Part shown: one piece after another, positions 8,891 through 17,348 of the stretch
Numbering within the stretch: position 1 is the stretch's first letter
How the letters are laid out: each line of letters starts with the position of its first letter
NCBI GenBank assembly: GCA_948891265.1
Contig: CAQUBD010000005.1
Location: forward strand, 1 to 64,000
DNA from: an uncultured Clostridia bacterium
Lineage (GTDB): Bacteria > Bacillota > Clostridia > TANB77 > CAG-508
Length of the DNA stretch: 64,000 nt
Reading direction: 5' to 3'
The notes under the pieces: model-generated
Database searches by the model: none
Told to the model about the DNA's origin: nothing
Seen by the model: the letters and a program-made list of their open reading frames with translations, nothing else
Position numbers and translations under genes: made by a program

Positions 8891-10291
8891 TTAACCTATT
8901 GCTCCATCTAGCTCTAAATTAATCAAATTATTCATCTCTACCGCATATTCCACTGGTAATTCTTTAGCAATTGGATGTGCAAAACCTCTAACAATCATTG
9001 CTTTAGCATCTTCTTCTGATAAACCTCTACTCATTAAATAAAATATTGTTTTATCACTTATCTTTCCAATTTTAGCTTCATGTGAGAATTCAACTTCATC
9101 TGTTCTAATATCATTTGTTGGTATTGTATCTGAAATTGAAATATCATCTAACATAAGTGATTCACATGATACTGATGATTTAGAATTTTTAGCATTTTCA
9201 TTTATCCTTACTAAACTTCTATAAGTACACTTACCGCCATTTTTTGATATTGATTTTGCATTTACAACACTTGATGTATTTGGTTCGTTATGAACTACTT
9301 TAAATCCATTATCTAAATTTTGTCCGCCACCTGCAAATGAGATTCCTGTATATTCTGTTTTCGCTCCTTCTCCATTTAATATACTCATCGGATATAACAT
9401 TGAAATTTTAGATCCAAATGATCCTGATACCCAATCCATTTTTGCATTTTTTCCTACTATTGCTTTTTTAGTATTTAAATTAAGCATATTTTTTGACCAG
9501 TTTTCAATTGTTGAATATCTTAAATATGCGTTATCTTTTACATATAATTCAACACATCCAGCATGAAGATTTACTTTATTGTATTTTGGTGCTGAACATC
9601 CTTCTATAAAGTGTAGACTTGCTCCTTCATCAACTATTATTAATGTGTGTTCAAATTGTCCTGATTCTGGTGAGTTTAATCTAAAATATGATTGCAAAGG
9701 TATATCTACTTTCACTCCTTTTGGTACATATACAAATGAACCTCCTGACCACACTGCTCCATGTAATGCTACAAATTTATGGTCATGTACTGGTACACAT
9801 TTCATAAAATGTTCTTTTACTAAGTCTGGATATTCTCTTACTGCTGTTTCCATATCTGTATAAATAACGCCTTGTTTTATTAAGTCTTCTTTCATACTAT
9901 GGTAAACAACTTCTGAGTCATATTGTGCTCCCACTCCTGCTAATGATGCTTTTTCTGCTTCTGGTATTCCTAGTTTGTTGAATGTATTTTTTATATCGTC
10001 TGGTACATCTTCCCACGAATTTGAAAGTCCTGTTTTTGGCTTTACATATGTTGCTATTTCTTCCATGTTTAGTTCTGATAGGTCTGGTCCCCATGTTGGA
10101 AGTTCTAGTTTGTTATATACTTCTAATGCTTTTAGTCTGAATTCTGCCATCCAGTCTGGATCGTTTTTTTGTTTTGATATTTCTTTTATTATTTCTGATG
10201 TTATTCCTTTTTTTATTTTGAAGTCGTATTCGTCTTTATTTTTTATGTCATATATATTTCTATTAATTTCGTCTATATTTGTTTTTGGCAT
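8891..10291 (-). CDS. sufB: SUF complex protein SufB
   Basis: A 466-aa protein with the conserved SufB order: N-terminal WMAEFRLKALEVYNKL, central HDHKFVALHGAVWSGGSFVY and the C-terminal DEVEFSHEAKIGKISD block with ISDTIPTNDIRTDE before it. SufB carries the nascent Fe-S cluster in the SufBC2D complex. The length is as expected. RBS AAAGGAATATT precedes the ATG. The sufC-sufB gap of almost 800 bases holds two plus-strand genes and a structured repeat, so sufB may need its own promoter or long read-through. Confidence 0.97.
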   Translation of the reverse strand: MPKTNIDEINRNIYDIKNKDEYDFKIKKGITSEIIKEISKQKNDPDWMAEFRLKALEVYNKLELPTWGPDLSELNMEEIATYVKPKTGLSNSWEDVPDDIKNTFNKLGIPEAEKASLAGVGAQYDSEVVYHSMKEDLIKQGVIYTDMETAVREYPDLVKEHFMKCVPVHDHKFVALHGAVWSGGSFVYVPKGVKVDIPLQSYFRLNSPESGQFEHTLIIVDEGASLHFIEGCSAPKYNKVNLHAGCVELYVKDNAYLRYSTIENWSKNMLNLNTKKAIVGKNAKMDWVSGSFGSKISMLYPMSILNGEGAKTEYTGISFAGGGQNLDNGFKVVHNEPNTSSVVNAKSISKNGGKCTYRSLVRINENAKNSKSSVSCESLMLDDISISDTIPTNDIRTDEVEFSHEAKIGKISDKTIFYLMSRGLSEEDAKAMIVRGFAHPIAKELPVEYAVEMNNLINLELDGAIG

Positions 10292-10312
10292 TTTAATATT
10301 CCTTTCTAAAAC

Positions 10313-10367
10313 CTGACATTTTATGTCAATTATGTTATATTATGAATTATAATAATAGAAAGAGAGG
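10313..10367 (+). promoter_or_regulatory. Promoter and RBS of the 10376 gene
   Basis: CTGACA 10313-10318, spacer 17 containing TTTTATGTCAATT, TATATT 10336-10341; AGAGAGG 10361-10367. Confidence 0.6.
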
Positions 10368-10375
10368 TCCTCTAT

Positions 10376-10543
10376 ATGAAAAATTTCTTACAACATACTA
10401 CTCGACATCTTTTTTGTTTTTGCTTTGGCTTGGGCATTGGATTAATTGGTTTCGGATGTGAACCAAATTTTATGGTTGCTTTGGGCACCATGTTTACTAC
10501 CATTTCTATTGCTGAGGGCATATGTTATATTATAACCGATTAA
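10376..10543 (+). CDS. Small hydrophobic protein, 55 aa, unknown
   Basis: Starts MKNFLQHTTRHLF, then a Cys/Gly-rich hydrophobic segment (CFCFGLGIGLIGFGC) and a second one (MVALGTMFTTISIAEGICYI). Probably two short membrane helices. It is antisense in the sufC-sufB gap, with a promoter, RBS and a strong terminator. No family recognised and no CGG codon. Confidence 0.5.
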   Translation: MKNFLQHTTRHLFCFCFGLGIGLIGFGCEPNFMVALGTMFTTISIAEGICYIITD

Positions 10544-10573
10544 CAATTTCCTAGTCTAATTCCATCTCTCTTC

Positions 10574-10606
10574 ATCCTGCTAAAGATATTTTAGCAGGAT
10601 TTTTTA
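10574..10606 (+). terminator. Terminator of the 10376 gene
   Basis: ATCCTGCTAAA and TTTAGCAGGAT form a perfect 11-bp stem with a five-base loop, followed by TTTTT. Confidence 0.85.
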
Positions 10607-10788
10607 TATTATAGGAAAGTTCTATTTATGCATAAATGTTTAATTATATCTTCTATAAACTTTCCTATAATATAAATACATTTCACAGAAAAATTGCTGA
10701 GCAATTTTTCGCGGGCAAACAAAGACGAGGCATGAAAAGTAATTTAAAAGATCAGAAAATTTTAATCATGCCTCTTTTGTTCTTTGTG
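10607..10788 (+). repeat. Two-copy structured element, copy 1 (candidate ncRNA)
   Basis: Three hairpins in order: a long TATAGGAAAGTT...AACTTTCCTATA stem; GAAAAATTGC/GCAATTTTTC followed by CGCG; and GAGGCATG...CATGCCTC followed by TTTTGTTC. A second copy lies on the minus strand at 43261-43413 with the same order. Stem bases differ in a paired way (GAGGCATG/CATGCCTC here, GGGGCATG/CATGCCCC there). An open frame crosses it but overlaps the next promoter and is not convincing. Confidence 0.6.
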
Positions 10789-10827
10789 CTTCACATATGC
10801 ATTTTAAACTTATTCCATTTTTATAAT

Positions 10828-10882
10828 TTGACTTTTATGTTAATTGCATGTTATAATCTTATTATATAATATTGAAAGGAGA
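10828..10882 (+). promoter_or_regulatory. Promoter and RBS of the 10891 gene
   Basis: TTGACT 10828-10833, 18-bp spacer with TTTATGTTAATTGCATG, TATAAT 10852-10857; AAAGGAG before the ATG. Confidence 0.75.
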
Positions 10883-10890
10883 ATCTCTAT

Positions 10891-11031
10891 ATGGAAAAAG
10901 CTATTGAATCTATTTTGCGGATATTGATGAGTTTCTATGGAGCATGTTTAATTTTATTTGGAGTATTTGGCATAATATTGATTAACTTAATAATCATATG
11001 TATCATAATATTAATAAAAAAGAAACTTTAA
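10891..11031 (+). CDS. Small membrane peptide, 46 aa, unknown
   Basis: A nearly all-hydrophobic peptide (FYGACLILFGVFGI, then INLIIICIIIL) ending KKKL, with an amphipathic start MEKAIESILR. Codon 10 is CGG, in frame as Arg (10918-10920); a +1 shift there reaches a stop two codons later. It is antisense in the sufC-sufB gap with its own promoter and terminator. Size and shape recall small membrane toxins or regulators, but that is only a resemblance. Confidence 0.55.
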   Translation: MEKAIESILRILMSFYGACLILFGVFGIILINLIIICIIILIKKKL

Positions 11032-11039
11032 TTTCTCCT

Positions 11040-11080
11040 CCAACTTCTCTCATCTATATTGACTGAAGTTGGTTTTCTTT
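11040..11080 (+). terminator. Terminator of the 10891 gene
   Basis: CCAACTTC and GAAGTTGG pair around a 17-base loop, followed by TTTTCTTTTTT; it abuts the end of sufC. Confidence 0.75.
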
Positions 11081-11081
11081 T

Positions 11082-11819
11082 TTATTTATATTGACTATAT
11101 CCATTTTCTTCTATTTCTTTTGCCAATTCTTGACTTCCAGTTTTGACAATTTTTCCATTAATCAAAACATGTACATAATCTGGCTTTAAACTATGTAAAA
11201 TCTTTGTATTATGAGTAATAATAAGAACTGCATTATTCTCATTTTTAAACATTTCAATTCCTTTAGAAACAGTCTTAATTGCATCTACATCAAGTCCTGA
11301 ATCTGTTTCATCTAAAATTGCTAGCTTTGGATTTAATACAAGCATTTGAAGAATTTCATTTTTCTTTTTTTCTCCTCCTGAGAATCCAACATTTAGGCTT
11401 CTTTCCATATTATTTGAATTCATATTTAGCTCATTCATATATTTTTTTAGTTCGTCTTTAAATTCAAAAATTTTAACAGGTTTTCCTGTAATCTTATTTT
11501 TAGCATATTTTAAGAAGTTAGTAACAGAAACACCTGGTATTTCCTCTGGAAGTTGAAAAGACATAAAAACTCCTTTTCTTGCAATTTCATCTGTTTTTAA
11601 ATTTGTTATATCTTCTCCATCAAACTCAATATTTCCACTTATTTTTGTATATTGTGGATTATTTAATATAGCATTTGCTGTTGTTGTTTTTCCAGAACCA
11701 TTTGGTCCCATTATTACATGAATTTCTCCCTTATTTATTTTTAAATCTATCCCTTTTAATATTTCTTTTTCTTCTGCATTTACATATAAATCATTTATTT
11801 CTAATAATGTATCACTCAT
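11082..11819 (-). CDS. sufC: SUF ATPase SufC
   Basis: A protein of about 245 aa, the ABC-type ATPase of the SufBCD complex. Walker A is GPNGSGKTT near residue 40, the signature is FSGGEKKKNEILQML, and Walker B is LAILDETDSGLD, the SufC-specific form, followed by THNTKIL. Start: ATG at 11819 (MSDTLLEIND); an upstream GTG directly abutting GGAG would add five residues. It is the first suf gene, directly downstream of a DtxR-type regulator gene, with an REP-like hairpin between them. Confidence 0.96.
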   Translation of the reverse strand: MSDTLLEINDLYVNAEEKEILKGIDLKINKGEIHVIMGPNGSGKTTTANAILNNPQYTKISGNIEFDGEDITNLKTDEIARKGVFMSFQLPEEIPGVSVTNFLKYAKNKITGKPVKIFEFKDELKKYMNELNMNSNNMERSLNVGFSGGEKKKNEILQMLVLNPKLAILDETDSGLDVDAIKTVSKGIEMFKNENNAVLIITHNTKILHSLKPDYVHVLINGKIVKTGSQELAKEIEENGYSQYK

Positions 11820-11890
11820 AGTTTTCTCTTTCACTCCAATTCGCCTCTTTTTTTCTTATACTTATATCTTTAGAAATCTTTATTCTTTTA

Positions 11891-11947
11891 AGATGTGTCC
11901 CCAATTGGACATTTTTGTCCCATTAGGAAACGTCCCTAATGGGACAT
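11891..11947. repeat. REP-like GTCCC palindrome
   Basis: Contains GTGTCCCCAATTGGACA, then TGTCCCATTAGGAAACG and CGTCCCTAATGGGACA, which pair as a hairpin. A near-identical copy is at 27609-27664. The 3' end of the DtxR-like gene is formed by it: the last three codons and the stop are repeat sequence. Confidence 0.75.
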
Positions 11948-12379
11948 TCTCTTAACACAAGTCCTACACCTTTCTTGATTAACATCATAGTTACAATTCA
12001 AATTACTTAATCCTAAAACCTCATGTACATATTTAGCTAATTTATTTATAGTTTCATCTGTTATTGCCATCTTTATTTTCTCAGCTTCTTTTTCAGCTTC
12101 TTCTGGTTTTAAATTAAGCACATCTTTTAAAAATAAATATACAATATCATAAGCTTCTAATATCTTTTTAGCTAAATTCTCACCTTCTTCTGTTAGTTCA
12201 ATTGTTCCATAAGATTCATAATTTAACATTCCATTATCTTTTAAATTATATATTGCTTTATTTACACTTGGCTTAGTGCAATTCATTTTTTCTGCAATAT
12301 CTGTTACTCGTATTTTCCCATTTTGTTTTTTTAGTATATACATTGTTTTTAAATATTCTTCTGATGATTTTGATATCAT
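11936..12379 (-). CDS. DtxR/MntR-family metal-dependent regulator with C-terminal Cys cluster
   Basis: A 147-aa protein. The N-terminal winged helix (SSEEYLKTMYILKKQNGKIR, then VTDIAEKMNCTKPSVNKAI) is typical of DtxR/IdeR/MntR repressors, followed by a dimerisation helix region. The C-terminus has three Cys in CNYDVNQERCRTC, a possible metal or Fe-S site. ATG at 12379 is chosen because GGAG lies just upstream; longer frames add a hydrophobic stretch over the promoter. Its promoter is flanked by GTTAAC repeats, suggesting autoregulation. It lies directly upstream of sufC, so control of the suf genes by iron or Fe-S status is a fair inference. Confidence 0.85.
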   Translation of the reverse strand: MISKSSEEYLKTMYILKKQNGKIRVTDIAEKMNCTKPSVNKAIYNLKDNGMLNYESYGTIELTEEGENLAKKILEAYDIVYLFLKDVLNLKPEEAEKEAEKIKMAITDETINKLAKYVHEVLGLSNLNCNYDVNQERCRTCVKRMSH

Positions 12380-12394
12380 AGTTTTCTCCTTTTT

Positions 12395-12446
12395 GTTAAC
12401 TATGGTTAACATTATACAATATACCAGAATGTTTGTCAAGGTTAAC
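12395..12446 (-). promoter_or_regulatory. Promoter with repeated GTTAAC operators
   Basis: TTGACA (12439-12434), 17-bp spacer, TATAAT (12416-12411). GTTAAC occurs at 12395-12400 and 12405-12410 (just after the -10) and at 12441-12446 (just before the -35), so bound repressor could cover the promoter. Confidence 0.7.
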
Positions 12447-12487
12447 AATAGAAAAAACGTAAAAAAGTAGGAAAATTGTAAAAAATA

Positions 12488-12559
12488 TTGCAAATATTAA
12501 CATAATGTGGTACAATATAGTTAGAGAAACTTTTTGAAAATGCAAAATGAAATAGGAGG
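12488..12559 (+). promoter_or_regulatory. Promoter and RBS of the 12568 gene
   Basis: TTGCAA 12488-12493, spacer 17, TACAAT 12511-12516; AGGAGG 12554-12559. It is divergent from the DtxR-like gene. Confidence 0.7.
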
Positions 12560-12567
12560 ACAAATTT

Positions 12568-12978
12568 ATGATGACAAAAATTGTTATTCCTGAAATGGTA
12601 ACCACTGCAATTGCAGAAGCTGAGACTGAAAAGCTTCGGAACAAATGGTATGAAACTGTCAAAAAGGCTGTTGCCTACAAGCAGGCTGTAGTAGTACCTT
12701 TGGAAGGGCTTGACGAGGAAGTGGCTCAGCAGCTGAATACCAAGGACATCAAGGTCATCCCTGTAAAGACCAACAGCGACCGTTTTACCGGTTATTTCGC
12801 AATTTTTAACGGTTCTGAAATTGACGGCCGCGAAAGCCTTGACCAGATCACGATGGAAGTTCCGGCAGGAAAAGAGGGCTTAGTCTTTGGAGCAGGCATG
12901 TGGCAGATTAAGGAATGGGTGCGAACCTCCTGGCTCCGCAGACGCCATGTCTCAAGGATATGGGTTAAAGGAGTCTAA
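12568..12978 (+). CDS. Unknown soluble protein, 136 aa, atypical composition
   Basis: A hydrophilic protein with an N-terminal helical part (TAIAEAETEKLRNKWYETV), a middle part with FTGYFAIFNGSEIDGRESL, and a basic end (SWLRRRHVSRIWVKG). I recognise no family. The DNA is clearly richer in G and C than its surroundings (GAC, CTG, AAG, ACC codons), and codon 24 is CGG as Arg (12637-12639). It has its own promoter, AGGAGG RBS and a strong terminator. All this points to recent acquisition as a single-gene unit. Confidence 0.65.
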   Translation: MMTKIVIPEMVTTAIAEAETEKLRNKWYETVKKAVAYKQAVVVPLEGLDEEVAQQLNTKDIKVIPVKTNSDRFTGYFAIFNGSEIDGRESLDQITMEVPAGKEGLVFGAGMWQIKEWVRTSWLRRRHVSRIWVKGV

Positions 12979-12991
12979 CACATGAAAAGCA

Positions 12992-13030
12992 AAAGGCAGG
13001 TTGTAATTGAAACCTGCCTTTTTGTTTTTT
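12992..13030 (+). terminator. Terminator of the 12568 gene
   Basis: AAAGGCAGGTT and AACCTGCCTTT pair around a short loop, followed by TTGTTTTTT. Confidence 0.88.
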
Positions 13031-13082
13031 CAAATTATAATGATCTTTTTAATTTTATAGAAATTCCATTTATTTGTTTATT

Positions 13083-15692
13083 TTATTCAGTTCTTAATGC
13101 AATTACAGGGTCTTTTTTACTAGCAATTTTAGCTGGAATCAATCCTGCAATAATTGTTAAGAACATACTTATAAGAACTAATACAACCCCTGCAACAAAT
13201 GGTACTGCTGTAACAACTCTAACTCCTGTAATAGCATAAATAAATCCATTTATTGGTATTGTTAATAATATTGTAATACCTATTCCTATAAGTCCTGAAA
13301 TTAGTCCAACAATTAAAGTTTCTGCATTAAATACTCTTGAAATATCTTTTTTAGAAGCTCCTATTGATCTTAAAATTCCGATTTCTTTTGTTCTTTCAAG
13401 AACTGAAATATATGTTATAATACCAATCATTATTGATGATACTACTAAAGAAATTGAAACAAATGCTATTAATACATAACTTATAATATCTATAATTTGG
13501 CTTACTGATTTCATCATTGTTCCTACTAAATCTGTATAATTTATTGTATTTTCTTCTTTTCCTTCATCTTTTTGTTTTTGATTATATTCTTCTATTGCAT
13601 TTGATATTTTATCTTTTGCTTCAAAGTTTTTTGGATATATACTAATTGATGTTGGTGTATTAATATCAACTGCTCCTAAAGTTTTTAAGTTTTTTTCATA
13701 ACTTGCATTTTTATTAGCAGAATATGTCTCCATCATTTTTGCTATTTCTTCACTACTTAATTTGCTCATTGCCATTCTTTGTTCTGTTGTTAAATTATTC
13801 ATTGTATAATTTTCTTTTTCATGTTCTGCTGGAAATTTTAATCCAGAAAATACATTAGTTTCTTTATTTTCTTTTTGCTCTTTTACTATTTCAGCTTCAT
13901 TTGACTTATTTACTACATATTCTTTTAATTGTTTTGTATATCCAACGCCACTAGTTACTGCTGTAGCAACACTTTGCTCATTTTGTTTTATTATTCCTAC
14001 TATTTTTATACTTTCTGCATCTTTTATTTTCTCTTTTAAATATTGTTCATTATCTTCTTGATTTATCCATAATCCATTTTCTTTTTTATAATAATCTGAA
14101 TTTAGTAACACTTTAAAAGTTAAACCTAATAAATCATCATATTCATAAACTGTTTCTTCATTATTTTCTTCAATTTTTTCTCCATTTTCAACAGCTTTCC
14201 ATTTTTCTTTTAGTTCCGCTTGATCTTTTAGTCCTAAAGAATAAAGTGTGTAATCATCTATTCTTCCATCTTCTTTTAAAATTAAAACAACTTCATTATA
14301 TTCTTTTGGCCAATTACCTTTAATCAAATCAAATTGAGATTCTAATAATTCCTGATTGTCTAACATTTCTATAAATATATCTGTATTTGTCATCATTGAA
14401 CTTCCAAACATAGATGCCATTGAAGAATTATTTGAAGCTTCTATCATTTCTCCCATTCCAAAGGCATTCATTACAGTACTTGGATTTACTTTTACAACTC
14501 CATTTTCTGTATTTTCCTTATATAAGTTTATATTTAAGTCATATCCATAGCTTATACTATTACTATTATTTGATATTTCATTATTTCCTGCATCTATATA
14601 TTTTTTTAGTTCTGTTAAATTATTATTTTCCTTTTTATTAGAAAGAGTTGTTATCATTTCATTCATTATATCTGCTGAATGTACTTTTCCATCATCATTA
14701 TTGTTTTCATCATCTGATGTTCCCATCATTGATTCCATCATACTTGCCATATCTATTGTTGATTCTTCTATTGTTATTGGGTATGAAGATAATGTATCTT
14801 CTTCTACTTTATTAATATAATTTTGTACACCTGTTGATATTGCTAAAATTAGTGCAATTCCTATTATCCCTATACTTCCTGCAAAAGATGTTAAAATTGT
14901 TCTTCCTTTTTTTGTCATTAAATTATTTAAACTTAGTCTAAATGCTGTAAAGAATTTCATTGATGTTCTTTTTTTAGTTTTGTCTTTTACATTTTCATCT
15001 TTATTTTCTTCATTTTTGATAGGATTTGAGTCATCTGTAATTTTTCCATCTAATATTTTTATTATTCTACTAGAATATTTTTCTGCTAATTCTGGATTGT
15101 GTGTAACCATTATAATTAACTTATTTTTTGATATTTTTTTCAATATTTCCATTACTTGCACACTTGTTTTTGTGTCTAGTGCCCCTGTAGGTTCGTCTGC
15201 TAAAATTATATCTGGATTATTTACTAAAGCTCTTGCTATTGCAACTCTTTGCATTTGACCACCTGATAATTGGTTTGGTTTTTTATGTATTTGTTCTTTT
15301 AGTCCAACATCTTCTAAAGCTTTTATTGCTCGGTTTCTTCTTTCCTTTTTTGATACTCCTGATATTGTTAATGCAAGTTCTACATTTGATAATACTGTTT
15401 GATGGCTTATTAAATTATAGCTTTGAAATACAAATCCTACAGAATAATTTCTGTATGCATCCCAGTCTCTGTCCTTAAAGTCTTTTGTTGATTTTCCATT
15501 TATAACTAAGTCCCCTGAAGTGTATCTATCTAGTCCACCTATAATGTTTAATAATGTTGTTTTTCCACATCCACTTTGTCCAAGTATAGATACAAATTCA
15601 GATTCTCTAAATTGTATGTCTATTCCTTTTAGTGCTTCTACTTTTTCATCTCCACTTATATATGTTTTTCTAATATTTTTTAGTTTTAACAT
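13083..15692 (-). CDS. ABC transporter, fused ATPase and MacB-type permease
   Basis: An 869-aa protein with an N-terminal ATPase (Walker A GQSGCGKTT near residue 36; signature LSGGQMQRVAIARAL; Walker B DIILADEPTGALD) fused to a FtsX/MacB-type permease. One membrane helix follows at about residue 265, then a large extracellular domain rich in Asn, Glu and Met, and three more helices at the C-terminus (VLIAFVSISLVVSSIMIGI and two others). This is the four-helix MacB/LolE topology, with the ATPase attached as in bacitracin-type or lipoprotein/peptide exporters. The substrate is unknown. It is a single gene without an adjacent two-component system. Confidence 0.9.
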   Translation of the reverse strand: MLKLKNIRKTYISGDEKVEALKGIDIQFRESEFVSILGQSGCGKTTLLNIIGGLDRYTSGDLVINGKSTKDFKDRDWDAYRNYSVGFVFQSYNLISHQTVLSNVELALTISGVSKKERRNRAIKALEDVGLKEQIHKKPNQLSGGQMQRVAIARALVNNPDIILADEPTGALDTKTSVQVMEILKKISKNKLIIMVTHNPELAEKYSSRIIKILDGKITDDSNPIKNEENKDENVKDKTKKRTSMKFFTAFRLSLNNLMTKKGRTILTSFAGSIGIIGIALILAISTGVQNYINKVEEDTLSSYPITIEESTIDMASMMESMMGTSDDENNNDDGKVHSADIMNEMITTLSNKKENNNLTELKKYIDAGNNEISNNSNSISYGYDLNINLYKENTENGVVKVNPSTVMNAFGMGEMIEASNNSSMASMFGSSMMTNTDIFIEMLDNQELLESQFDLIKGNWPKEYNEVVLILKEDGRIDDYTLYSLGLKDQAELKEKWKAVENGEKIEENNEETVYEYDDLLGLTFKVLLNSDYYKKENGLWINQEDNEQYLKEKIKDAESIKIVGIIKQNEQSVATAVTSGVGYTKQLKEYVVNKSNEAEIVKEQKENKETNVFSGLKFPAEHEKENYTMNNLTTEQRMAMSKLSSEEIAKMMETYSANKNASYEKNLKTLGAVDINTPTSISIYPKNFEAKDKISNAIEEYNQKQKDEGKEENTINYTDLVGTMMKSVSQIIDIISYVLIAFVSISLVVSSIMIGIITYISVLERTKEIGILRSIGASKKDISRVFNAETLIVGLISGLIGIGITILLTIPINGFIYAITGVRVVTAVPFVAGVVLVLISMFLTIIAGLIPAKIASKKDPVIALRTE

Positions 15693-15852
15693 AAGCTACT
15701 CCCTTCATTATTTTTCACTTGACTTTATTTTTCATATTATATTATACTTTTGTGTTCAAATTGTGAATTTTAATCATACTTTTATTATTTTTGTTAACCC
15801 TTATTTACATTCTTCGTTTTATATTATGAATATACCACAAAAGGAGTAAAAT

Positions 15853-16611
15853 ATGAAACGAAAAAAGAAGAAAAAAATATGTATTTTTCTAATAATTATT
15901 ATACTATATATTATCTTAAAAAATATGTCTTTTAATGAAATATCATCTAACTTAAATAGATTTATTTATAGAATTACAAATACTTCAGAATATAAAATTG
16001 TTAAGCAAGATACAAATGCAAATTATTCTGGAATAGGCCAAGAAAAAATTGAAAATAGAGATGGTTTTTTTACTAAATTTACAACTATTGAAAATAATAA
16101 AAAAGTTTATATAGAATATAAGCAAAATGTATCTCCTTGGAGTAATCATGAATATTGGGGTGGTACTATGGCTGAAAATGGCTGTGGAATTACTTCAATT
16201 GCAACAATTCTAAGTGGATATGGTAAAAGCTGTACTCCAGAAATTCTTAGACAAAAATATTATCCTGTTCTAAATTATGATGATCTTTCAAAAGAATTGT
16301 CTAATACATTTAATATTAAAAATACAGATTTTTATTATGACAGTACTCATTTTTCTAAGAAAAATTTACAAGAACATTTGAAAACTAATAGACCTATATT
16401 AGTTTGTGTATGGAATAAACCACATGATAATCGCTGGACAACATCTTCACATTATATGGTACTACTTGCAACCGATGATAAAGATATGGTTTATGTTTCT
16501 AACCCTAATGGTGGTTTTAATGATAGTAAAAGTTCTGGTTGGTATAAGTTTGAAGAAATAACTCCTTATATTGCAAAGGCATTATATATAGAAAGTTACA
16601 AAGGCCTGTAA
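15853..16611 (+). CDS. Membrane-anchored C39-like cysteine peptidase-fold protein
   Basis: A 252-aa protein: very basic start (KRKKKKK), one hydrophobic helix (ICIFLIIIILYIIL, signal anchor), then a C39_2 papain-like domain. The likely catalytic Cys is in AENGCGITSIATIL, the His in TSSHYMVLL, and the third residue in VSNPNGG. Such proteins are usually extracellular peptidases or peptidase-like domains of bacteriocin and cell-wall systems. RBS AAAAGGAG precedes the ATG. It has no CGG codon and its composition matches the host. Confidence 0.8.
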   Translation: MKRKKKKKICIFLIIIILYIILKNMSFNEISSNLNRFIYRITNTSEYKIVKQDTNANYSGIGQEKIENRDGFFTKFTTIENNKKVYIEYKQNVSPWSNHEYWGGTMAENGCGITSIATILSGYGKSCTPEILRQKYYPVLNYDDLSKELSNTFNIKNTDFYYDSTHFSKKNLQEHLKTNRPILVCVWNKPHDNRWTTSSHYMVLLATDDKDMVYVSNPNGGFNDSKSSGWYKFEEITPYIAKALYIESYKGL

Positions 16612-16631
16612 AAAATAATTATTTTTTACAG
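16606..16631. terminator. Palindromic terminator after the C39-like gene
   Basis: CTGTAAAAAATAATTATTTT and the rest of the palindrome TTACAG; the stop codon of the gene lies within it. It may serve both convergent genes. Confidence 0.6.
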
Positions 16632-16647
16632 TTCCTTTTTCACCTCC

Positions 16648-17169
16648 TTATTTTACTAACATTTTTTCATATTCTTTAAAGTTTGGTTCATATTTTTCTA
16701 ACATGTTAATAAAACTTTTACAATGATTTTTATATTTTAGATGGCAATATTCATGTAGTACTATATAATCTATAACATCTCTATCATATTTTACAATTTC
16801 AGGATTTATTGTTATTTTATTATTTTCGCATCTTCCAAAATCATTACTCATTTTTCTTATTTCGTAATCTTCTGGTGCAAATCCCATTAATATTCTTGTT
16901 TTTTCCATTGCTCTTTCTACTTCTACTTTTGCTATTTGTTCATACATTTTATCTATTGCTATATCTAATATTTTTTCATTGTTCGTTTTTTTATATTTGC
17001 TTGGTAGTGATATTTTTATAATTTTATCTTCTACATTTAGTTCAGCAAATTTTATATTTTTGTATATTATTTTAACTTTGTAATCTGTTCCTAATACTGG
17101 AACTGGATGTCTTTCAGCTGCTTCTTCTATTGTTATTTTTAAGTTTATTTTCTTTGTCATTATTCTCAT
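16648..17169 (-). CDS. YgjP-like metal-dependent hydrolase (DUF45)
   Basis: A 173-aa member of the YgjP/WLM-type zincin group. The motif HEYCHLKYKNH (near residue 140) gives the HExxH zinc site and the third ligand, followed by MLEKYEPNFKEYEK, the usual C-terminus. An acidic/Gly region (GRCENNKITINPEIV) precedes it as in the family. The cellular substrate is not known. AAGGAGTGATATAAA before the ATG at 17169 supports this start. Cytoplasmic, no signal peptide. Confidence 0.85.
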   Translation of the reverse strand: MRIMTKKINLKITIEEAAERHPVPVLGTDYKVKIIYKNIKFAELNVEDKIIKISLPSKYKKTNNEKILDIAIDKMYEQIAKVEVERAMEKTRILMGFAPEDYEIRKMSNDFGRCENNKITINPEIVKYDRDVIDYIVLHEYCHLKYKNHCKSFINMLEKYEPNFKEYEKMLVK

Positions 17170-17317
17170 TTTATATCACTCCTTACAAATTTTCGTTTTC
17201 CAAATTATTGTTCGTTTTGTTGTTCTTATTTTATATTCTTTTTTTATAATTGTCAATACTTTTTTATAAAAAAATCGAAAATTTTGTTCGCATTTATTTA
17301 CTCTTCTTAAAACAACA

Positions 17318-17346
17318 CAAAGGCAGGTTTTTCCTGCCTTTTACTT
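17318..17346 (-). terminator. Terminator of the 17.3-24.8 kb operon
   Basis: AAGGCAGG and CCTGCCTT pair around AAAAA just beyond the stop of the last NUDIX gene. Confidence 0.7.
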
Positions 17347-17348
17347 TT

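Noticed and set aside
10636..10869. Open frame of 77 codons on the plus strand
   Set aside because: It crosses a structured repeat and the promoter of the 10891 gene, has no RBS, and its other copy on the minus strand at 43261 does not keep the frame.
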